DNA from: Clostridia bacterium
GTDB lineage: Bacteria > Bacillota > Clostridia > Oscillospirales > Acutalibacteraceae
Length of the DNA stretch: 49,800 bases
NCBI GenBank assembly: GCA_017436255.1
Contig: JAFSDK010000008.1
Location: forward strand, 1-49,800
Direction: 5' to 3'
Shown here: positions 44,036 through 49,800 of the stretch, one piece after another
How positions within the stretch are numbered: the stretch's first letter is position 1
How the letters are laid out: each line of letters opens with the position of its first letter
Notes under the pieces: model-generated
What the model was told of the DNA's origin: nothing
What the model saw: only the letters and a program-made list of their open reading frames with translations
The model's database searches: none
Translations under genes and position numbers: made by a program

Positions 44036-44899
44036 TTATTCTACAATTTCTTCTTCAATTTCTTCTTCAATTTTTATATTTTTCTTTTTTGGCGAAGAAA
44101 TAAGTTTTACTTCGCTTCTGTGAATCTTGATGGGCATTTCATTTCCATCAAGTTTTACCAGCATATTACCGGTTATAAGGTTAACGTCGGTAACAACACC
44201 TTTAGTGCCCGATGAAGTTTTAACAATAGAACCGAGTCCGGGTGTGATTTTCATCAAATGCTCATAAGAGTCTTGCTCGTATTTAAGGCAACACATAAGT
44301 CTGCCGCAACTACCTGAAATTTTAGTGGGATTAAGGGACAAACCTTGTTCCTTAGCCATCTTGATTGAAACAGGTTGAAAATCAGGTAAAAATCTTGCAC
44401 AGCAAAAAGGTTGACCGCAAACGCCTAAGCCACCAAGCATACGGGCTTCGTCACGAACACCAATTTGTCTAAGTTCTATTCTTGTGTGGAATTTAGCGGC
44501 AAGGTCCTTAACAAGTTCTCTAAAGTCAACTCGTCCTTCACTTGTGAAGTAGAACAAAATCTTACTGCCGTCAAAAGAATATTCAACCTGGGTAAGACGC
44601 ATATCAAGTCCGTGGCTTGCTACCAATTCTTCGCAAATCTTAAAGGCTTCGCCTTCTTTTTTGCGGTTTGACTCCATACGGCTTATATCCTTTTCATTTG
44701 CTATTCTTACTACTTTTTTTAGTGGTGCTACAATTTTGCTGTCGGCTACCGTGTGGTTAGCTTCGCTTACAATACCGCACTCAATACCGCGTGAAGTTTC
44801 TACAACAACGTATTGGCCTGATATTACTGTATTTCCGTCAGGGTCGAAATAATAAACCCTGCCATCTTGCTTAAATTTAACTCCAATGACCTCGGTCAT
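44036..44899 (-). CDS. ricT: PSP1-domain protein RicT (YaaT)
   Basis: A 287-residue PSP1-domain protein. The cysteine-rich core CGQPFCCARFLPDF and SCGRLMCCLKYEQDSY is diagnostic of the YaaT/RicT family. In Bacillus it works in the RicAFT complex, which holds Fe-S clusters and promotes RNase Y-dependent mRNA maturation. The C-terminus ends in an acidic tail (EEEIEEEIVE). ATG 44899 follows GGAGG. It lies downstream of holB, the order conserved in Firmicutes. Confidence 0.92.
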   Translation of the reverse strand: MTEVIGVKFKQDGRVYYFDPDGNTVISGQYVVVETSRGIECGIVSEANHTVADSKIVAPLKKVVRIANEKDISRMESNRKKEGEAFKICEELVASHGLDMRLTQVEYSFDGSKILFYFTSEGRVDFRELVKDLAAKFHTRIELRQIGVRDEARMLGGLGVCGQPFCCARFLPDFQPVSIKMAKEQGLSLNPTKISGSCGRLMCCLKYEQDSYEHLMKITPGLGSIVKTSSGTKGVVTDVNLITGNMLVKLDGNEMPIKIHRSEVKLISSPKKKNIKIEEEIEEEIVE

Positions 44900-44928
44900 A
44901 TATACCTCCAAAACACAAAGTGTTTATA

Positions 44929-45846
44929 TTATTTTAGTTTGCTTATAAGTGACGTAAAGAAAAGACTTAAATTAATATTGGTTATTAAGTGTGGTTGCAT
45001 TTCACTTAAAGTATCATAATATTTTATAAGACGCGGCAAAACAATAGCGTTGTTTTGTTCAAGTCTTATTTTATCGGCAACAATTGCCTTTAATTGTGAA
45101 ACGAATTCACCTGCGGCGATACGGTCTTTTTCAAGTGAATGTACGCTTTTAAGAAGCTCTATGGTTGGTGCATTATCAAAAAGTTGTGCCGCAAATTCTT
45201 CGGCCAAGGCATTGGTTGGAGCACTATTTCTTCCAAGCAGTACAAGTGCCTTGCCTATATTATTTCTTGCAGAGTCAACGGCATTTTCACAAAGAGACTG
45301 TTCAATACCTGTTTCGGCCTTTATATAGTCAATACTTTCTTGCCTTGAGGGCGCCAGTAAAGAAAGGCAGACACAACGCGAAATAATGGTGTCAAGAAAT
45401 GCAGAGGACGATTCTGTTATAAGTATAAATAAAACGTTTGCGGGGGGCTCTTCAAGTGTTTTTAGCAGAGCATTTTGCGCCATCTCATTTAAAGTTTCTG
45501 CCTTGTTTATGATAAATACTTTTTTACCCTGCATATGTGGCTTTATATATGCGTCACTACGCAAAGTTCTTATCTGCGCTACGCTTATATTCTTTTTACG
45601 CTCTTCGGGGGCGATATAGATGATATCGGGGTGATTATTAGTATCAACAAGTCGGCAGCACTTGCAGTTATCACACACACTGTTACCGCTTAAACATACC
45701 GCCGCCTTGGCAATATAGTTAGCCAAGGTTTTTCTGCCCGTGCCCTCATCGCCCTCAATAATTATGGCATGGGGAATATGTCCTGCTGATATAAATCTGT
45801 TAACCGTTTCAATTATACGCGCGTTTCCCACAAAAGAAAAACTCAT
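44929..45846 (-). CDS. holB: DNA polymerase III delta' subunit
   Basis: A 305-residue clamp-loader protein of the AAA+ fold. The P-loop-like GDEGTGRKTLANYIA, a zinc module (CDNCKCC), and the RFC-type AQNALLKTLEEPPANVLFILIT with sensor-1 TIISRC are visible. The ATG overlaps the trpS stop by four bases (ATGA), so both are co-translated. tmk is not in the window. Confidence 0.92.
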   Translation of the reverse strand: MSFSFVGNARIIETVNRFISAGHIPHAIIIEGDEGTGRKTLANYIAKAAVCLSGNSVCDNCKCCRLVDTNNHPDIIYIAPEERKKNISVAQIRTLRSDAYIKPHMQGKKVFIINKAETLNEMAQNALLKTLEEPPANVLFILITESSSAFLDTIISRCVCLSLLAPSRQESIDYIKAETGIEQSLCENAVDSARNNIGKALVLLGRNSAPTNALAEEFAAQLFDNAPTIELLKSVHSLEKDRIAAGEFVSQLKAIVADKIRLEQNNAIVLPRLIKYYDTLSEMQPHLITNINLSLFFTSLISKLK

Positions 45847-46838
45847 AGTACAAAGCCAACCTTTTTCTTAACCTTAGAAAGGGTTTTGCGTGCGGCATAG
45901 AATGCCTTTTCGTCACCTTGACGGTAGATATCCTCAAGTTGCTTTTTATCAGAAATAAAGGTCTGATAACGTTCTTGAATTGGTTTTAATTCTTCGGCAA
46001 CGGCCTCACCAACGGCAATTTTAAAGTCACCGTAGCCTTTGCCTTCAAATTCGGCAGTGATAACCTCAGCGCTTTTGCCTGTAACAGCAGAATAAATACC
46101 AATAAGATTGCTGACACCCGGCTTATCCTCACCGACACAAATGCGGTTGTCGCTATCTGTAACAGCACGCTTAAATTTGCGAATAATATCGTCTTTGCTA
46201 TCTAAAATAGCAACCCACGAGTTTATATTTTCATCGGATTTTGACATTTTCTTGGTTGGATCTTGAAGTGACATAACACGCGCACCGATTTTTGGTATGT
46301 ATGGCTCAGGTATAGTAAATACGTCACCATAAATATGATTAAAGCGGGTAGCAATATCGCGCGCTATTTCAAGGTGCTGCTTTTGGTCGGCGCCGACAGG
46401 TACCAAGTCAGACTGGTAAAGCAATATGTCAGCCGCCATAAGTACGGGGTAGGAGAAAAGACCTACGTTTACGTTGTCGGCATGTTTTGCCGATTTATCC
46501 TTAAACTGTGTCATACGTGAAAGTTCGCCAAACTGTGTGTAGCATGAAAGTATCCAAGCAAGTTCAGAGTGTGACGAAACGTGTGACTGTATAAACATGG
46601 TGTTCTTTTCGGGGTCAATGCCAAGCGCCAATAAAAGTGCGGCAGTTGAATATATTTGCTGACGGAATTTTGCAGGTTCCTGTCTTACTGTTATGGCATG
46701 AAGATCGGCTACTGCATAGGTACAGTCAAACTCACTCTGCATGGCAACCCAATTTTTGAGAGCGCCTATATAATTGCCGAGGGTTAGCATACCACTCGGT
46801 TGAATACAACTTAAAACTTTCTTTTTATTTTCTTCCAT
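45843..46838 (-). CDS. trpS: Tryptophanyl-tRNA synthetase
   Basis: A 331-residue class I synthetase that charges tRNA-Trp. The HIGH-equivalent is PSGMLTLGNYIGAL, and KMSKS is perfect. It is full length. The start is ATG 46838 behind AAGGTGGAA. It leads the operon trpS-holB-ricT. No T-box or Trp leader peptide is visible in the ~165-base upstream gap. Confidence 0.95.
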   Translation of the reverse strand: MEENKKKVLSCIQPSGMLTLGNYIGALKNWVAMQSEFDCTYAVADLHAITVRQEPAKFRQQIYSTAALLLALGIDPEKNTMFIQSHVSSHSELAWILSCYTQFGELSRMTQFKDKSAKHADNVNVGLFSYPVLMAADILLYQSDLVPVGADQKQHLEIARDIATRFNHIYGDVFTIPEPYIPKIGARVMSLQDPTKKMSKSDENINSWVAILDSKDDIIRKFKRAVTDSDNRICVGEDKPGVSNLIGIYSAVTGKSAEVITAEFEGKGYGDFKIAVGEAVAEELKPIQERYQTFISDKKQLEDIYRQGDEKAFYAARKTLSKVKKKVGFVL

Positions 46839-46940
46839 TATTATTCCACCTTTAAGAAAGTACTACTTATAATAGTTTACCACAAATAGCGGCAATGAGC
46901 AAGTATAATATAAATAATTTTAGATATGGTAAAATAATAC

Positions 46941-46969
46941 TTGAAACAAACAATGCTCAGGATTATAAT
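46941..46969 (+). promoter_or_regulatory. Promoter of the DUF1846 gene
   Basis: TTGAAA (46941-46946) and a perfect TATAAT (46964-46969) are spaced by 17 bases, 35 bases before the ATG. Confidence 0.8.
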
Positions 46970-47003
46970 GTATATATATTTTTAAATAATTACGGGGGTA
47001 ATT

Positions 47004-48488
47004 ATGAGCAGAATAGGTTTCGATAACGAAAAATATATTGCGCTTCAAACCGAGAATATAAAAAAGCGACGCGAACTTTTTGGCGATAAACTTTATCTTG
47101 AGTTTGGTGGCAAACTTTTTGATGATTATCATGCTTCACGTGTTCTTCCCGGCTTTGAGCCGGATAGCAAGGTTAAAATGCTATTAAAACTTAAGGACCA
47201 GGCAGAAATCGTAATTGTCATTAACGCCGATGCAATAGAAAAGCATAAAAAACGCGGTGACCTTGGTATCGGTTACGACCAGGACGTACTTAGACTCATC
47301 GACGTTTTTCGTGAAATAGGCTTATATGTGGGTAGCGTTGTTATAACCTGCTTTAATAATCAACCCTCGGTTATCGGTTTTGAAAACCGCTTAAAATCAC
47401 TTGGCGTTAATGTTTACAGACACTTTATTATTGAGGATTACCCTGCAAACGTTCCGCTTATAGTTAGCGATGAGGGCTTTGGTAAAAACGATTATATAGA
47501 AACTACGCGTTCGCTCGTTGTTGTTACTGCGCCGGGTCCCGGTAGCGGTAAGATGGCTACCTGTCTTTCACAACTTTATCATGAGCATAAGCGCGGTGTT
47601 AAGGCGGGCTATGCTAAGTTTGAAACATTCCCAATATGGAATATTCCGCTTAAACATCCTGTGAATTTAGCCTATGAGGCAGCAACTGCCGACCTTAACG
47701 ACGTAAATATGATAGACCCGTTCCATCTTGATTTTTATGGCGAGACGACGGTGAACTATAACCGCGACGTTGAGATTTTCCCCGTACTCAACGCTATGAT
47801 GAATGAAATACTCGGCGAGTCACCATATAAAAGTCCTACCGATATGGGCGTTAATATGGCGGGATATGCTATTTTTGATGATGAAGCGGTGTGTGAAGCT
47901 TCGCGTCAAGAGATAGTTAGAAGATATTATAAAACCTTGGTTGACGTGAAATTAGGTCATGCCGACAAAGAGCAAATCAGAAAAATTGAACTGCTTATGA
48001 AGCAGGCGGGTATTGATGAAGACGTGCGTCGTGTTGTTCAACCTGCGCTTGATAAAGCAGAAACAACAGGTAAACCTGCCGTTGCTGTTGAGCTTGCCGA
48101 CGGTACAATTATTACGGGTAAAACATCATCGCTTCTTGGCGCCTGCGCATCGGCACTTCTTAATACGCTCAAGATTTTAGCAGGTATACCCGATTCAATT
48201 GACCTTATTTCACCGGCAATTATTGAACCTGTGCAGCATCTTAAAACAGGTTATATGGGTAACCGAAATCCGAGACTCCACACCGATGAGGTGCTTATAG
48301 CTCTTTCTATTTGCGCTGCTACCGACCAAACTGCAGCCTTAGCACTTGAACAGTTGCCAAAATTAAAGGGTCTTGAACTTCACTCAACCGTTATTCTTTC
48401 GGGTGCAGATGAACACGTACTCAGAAAACTCGGTTTTAATGTTACAAGTGAGCCAAAGCACGAAACAAAGAAACTTTATCACAGATAG
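47004..48488 (+). CDS. DUF1846 domain-containing protein
   Basis: A 494-residue protein that matches the full length of the DUF1846 (PF08903) family. It opens with MSRIGFDNEKYIALQTENI. A P-loop-like VVTAPGPGSGKMATCLSQLY lies near residue 175 and is followed by PHF-type segments (MIDPFHLDFYGETTVNYNRD). It may bind a nucleotide, but the biochemical role of the family is not established. The ATG follows GGGGGT. The next gene has its own promoter. Confidence 0.85.
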   Translation: MSRIGFDNEKYIALQTENIKKRRELFGDKLYLEFGGKLFDDYHASRVLPGFEPDSKVKMLLKLKDQAEIVIVINADAIEKHKKRGDLGIGYDQDVLRLIDVFREIGLYVGSVVITCFNNQPSVIGFENRLKSLGVNVYRHFIIEDYPANVPLIVSDEGFGKNDYIETTRSLVVVTAPGPGSGKMATCLSQLYHEHKRGVKAGYAKFETFPIWNIPLKHPVNLAYEAATADLNDVNMIDPFHLDFYGETTVNYNRDVEIFPVLNAMMNEILGESPYKSPTDMGVNMAGYAIFDDEAVCEASRQEIVRRYYKTLVDVKLGHADKEQIRKIELLMKQAGIDEDVRRVVQPALDKAETTGKPAVAVELADGTIITGKTSSLLGACASALLNTLKILAGIPDSIDLISPAIIEPVQHLKTGYMGNRNPRLHTDEVLIALSICAATDQTAALALEQLPKLKGLELHSTVILSGADEHVLRKLGFNVTSEPKHETKKLYHR

Positions 48489-48502
48489 TTGTGATTTTTC
48501 CA

Positions 48503-48531
48503 TTGAAAAACACAAAGAACTCTGTTATAAT
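48503..48531 (+). promoter_or_regulatory. Promoter of the M29/NicX-like gene
   Basis: TTGAAA (48503-48508) and a perfect TATAAT (48526-48531) are spaced by 17 bases, 33 bases before the ATG. Confidence 0.8.
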
Positions 48532-48564
48532 TAAAAAAAGATTATTTTATTAAGAGGTGCAAAT

Positions 48565-49638
48565 ATGATTATTTATCAAAACAATCCTAAAATTAAAGAA
48601 AACACCGCATTTGTTTTAGAAAAAATTGCAGATGCTAAAAAAGGTGATAACGTTGTAATCATAGCCGACCGTGAGTCGTATTCTGATGCCAGAGCCTTTG
48701 CTGATGCCGCAAGGGAGTGGGGCGTAAATGTTTTTATATGTGACGTTGATATGTACGGCGGTTTAGAGGGATATACTAAGATACCGGTTATGGAGCCGCT
48801 CAGACAGGCTATTTTAGCTGCTGATATTACCTTTATGACAACACCCCAAATCAAGACAGGTTTCACCACCTATTTAGGTAGCCAAAAGGATGGCGATACT
48901 TCGCTCATTGGCGGCAATAAGCGTTTTACCTTTGAAGTTGGCGGTATCGGCGAATGGGATATAAATGAGAAGAGAATTATGGCAGACCGCGCTCGCGCTA
49001 ATATCCTTTATGAAAAGTTAAAGAGTGCTAAGAAAATTCACGTTACTTCAAAACGCGGTACTGATATTACCTGTACCTTTGACGAAACACAGGGTGGTGG
49101 CGCTCCGGATGGTATGTACCCGGTAAACGGTATTATTCCGTTCTATTCAGAGGTTGCCGTTATACCATGTCTTGGTAGTGTAACCGGTGTTGCTGTAATT
49201 GACGGTGCGTCGGAATGTGCATATAATCAGCACGGATTCCCCATAAGACCTAACATACCGGGTTACCGCGAAATATATATGGATCCAATGGTACTTAAAT
49301 TTGAAAACAGTATGTTGGTAGAATATTCAGGTCCTGAAATTCAGGTTGCACGTCTTGATAAACTTATGGAAGACGTTTCACCAAGACCTGATATTTGTGA
49401 TGAACTTGGTATTGTTACAACAACGTCTGTTGAGAATGATATTTATGGTTGGAAGGTTGACGGCAGTCACCATATCAAGTGCGTACACGTTGCTATCGGT
49501 AATAACCGTAACCGCAAAGAGATTATTCACTCTACCGAGCATATCGACTTTGATATACACTTCCCAACTATTGAGGTTGACGGTGTTGTTATTTGCCGTG
49601 ACGGTGAATATGACGACGAAGCAATTAAAAATCTATAA
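48565..49638 (+). CDS. M29 aminopeptidase/NicX-like metalloprotein
   Basis: A 357-residue protein that resembles the leucyl aminopeptidase (M29) and 2,5-dihydroxypyridine dioxygenase (NicX) group. An N-terminal alpha/beta half (GDNVVIIADRESYSDARAFA) is followed by a C-terminal half with the metal-site segment (HVAIGNNRNR, then HSTEHIDFDIH and a final DGEY). The assignment is at fold-group level; peptidase or ring-cleaving activity cannot be told apart. The ATG follows AAGAGGTG. Its terminator appears to be interrupted by the IS at 49663. Confidence 0.65.
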   Translation: MIIYQNNPKIKENTAFVLEKIADAKKGDNVVIIADRESYSDARAFADAAREWGVNVFICDVDMYGGLEGYTKIPVMEPLRQAILAADITFMTTPQIKTGFTTYLGSQKDGDTSLIGGNKRFTFEVGGIGEWDINEKRIMADRARANILYEKLKSAKKIHVTSKRGTDITCTFDETQGGGAPDGMYPVNGIIPFYSEVAVIPCLGSVTGVAVIDGASECAYNQHGFPIRPNIPGYREIYMDPMVLKFENSMLVEYSGPEIQVARLDKLMEDVSPRPDICDELGIVTTTSVENDIYGWKVDGSHHIKCVHVAIGNNRNRKEIIHSTEHIDFDIHFPTIEVDGVVICRDGEYDDEAIKNL

Positions 49639-49648
49639 ATAAACTAAA

Positions 49649-49662
49649 ATCCCCGAGTTAAA
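49649..49662 (+). terminator. Left half of a terminator, cut by an IS
   Basis: AATCCCCGAGTTA resembles the left arm of a terminator (compare the intact one at 41362-41387). No right arm follows, because an IS end begins at 49663. The right arm would lie beyond the element, outside the window. Confidence 0.5.
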
Positions 49663-49800
49663 TGAAGTGAACCCCAAAGTTTAGACAAAATTAAATATTA
49701 AATTAATTGTGAATGAGTTCGGTATTGTACCGGGCTCATTCCTTTTAGTTTTAAGGAAATTCTTTCGTTGTTGTAGTAATGAATATATTTCTTTAATTCA
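49663..49800 (-). mobile_element. IS3-family (IS150-like) element, partial
   Basis: The end TGAAGTGAACCCCAAAGTT, then TAGACA, is typical of IS150-group terminal repeats. It is followed by the 3' end of a transposase gene on the minus strand. The element continues beyond the window. Its end differs from that of the element at 1-1360 except for the TGAAGTGA tip, so the two are different IS types. Confidence 0.8.
49698..49800 (-). CDS. IS3-family transposase OrfB, C-terminal fragment
   Basis: The last 33 codons of an integrase-type transposase are in the window; the gene starts beyond 49800. The end reads YIHYYNNERISLKLKGMSPV followed by QYR, the standard C-terminus of IS150-group OrfB proteins. 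The frame is open up to the window edge, so it is truncated by the window, not by mutation as far as can be seen. Confidence 0.85.
   Translation of the reverse strand, partial: ELKKYIHYYNNERISLKLKGMSPVQYRTHSQLI

Noticed and set aside
46839-47003. T-box leader before trpS
   Set aside because: The gap is only about 165 bases, is shared with a divergent promoter and shows no T-box sequence or terminator hairpin.

Overview
The window looks like a chromosomal segment of an anaerobic, AT-rich Gram-positive bacterium of the class Clostridia. An Oscillospiraceae/Ruminococcaceae-type genome is my best guess, by inference only. The reasons are strong AGGAGG-type ribosome binding sites, sigma-A-type promoters, the Firmicutes gene pairs holB-ricT and map-KOW-infA, an archaeal-type prolyl-tRNA synthetase, PduL, HemW, a 2[4Fe-4S] ferredoxin and Zn-binding (CxxC) forms of ribosomal proteins L28, S14, L36 and S4.

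Left part (1-25.3 kb). A complete IS3-family insertion sequence fills 1-1360. It is followed by a small divergent pair (SLOG/DUF1273 protein and a Cro/C1-type regulator) that share an inverted repeat and are flanked by 24-nt direct repeats of a terminator. Then come housekeeping and transport genes: a COG2509 FAD oxidoreductase, rpmB, a HAD phosphatase with an MFS transporter, a dCMP deaminase, ligA, a MacB-like ATPase-permease fusion, a Na/phosphate symporter with a PhoU-like tail, putP, a two-gene ABC system, acpP, aroC, proS and a NagD-like phosphatase. The two-gene ABC system (15489-21537) is the most unusual locus. Its first gene fuses an ~820-residue glycosidase-like region to a LolD/FtsE-type ATPase. 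The second is a large FtsX-type permease with a long coiled coil.

Central part (25.5-41.3 kb). This is an uninterrupted S10-spc-alpha ribosomal super-operon from rpsJ to rplQ, including secY, adk, map, a KOW-domain gene, infA and rpoA. It starts from one strong promoter and a ~270-nt structured leader that contains a terminator-like hairpin, and it ends at a strong terminator after rplQ. Genes are mostly 1-35 nt apart or overlap by one base. The larger gaps, before rplC, rplB, rplO and rpoA, hold hairpins in two cases (rplB and rpoA).

Right part (41.4-49.8 kb). A minus-strand operon pduL-hemW-histidine phosphatase is followed by a ferredoxin gene and the operon trpS-holB-ricT, also on the minus strand. 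Two plus-strand genes with near-consensus promoters follow: a DUF1846 protein and an M29/NicX-like metalloprotein. The window ends inside a second, different IS3-family element (IS150-like end at 49663) that seems to have split the terminator of the last gene. With IS elements at both edges, the window may correspond to a contig bounded by repeats. No tRNA, rRNA, CRISPR array or prophage was seen.
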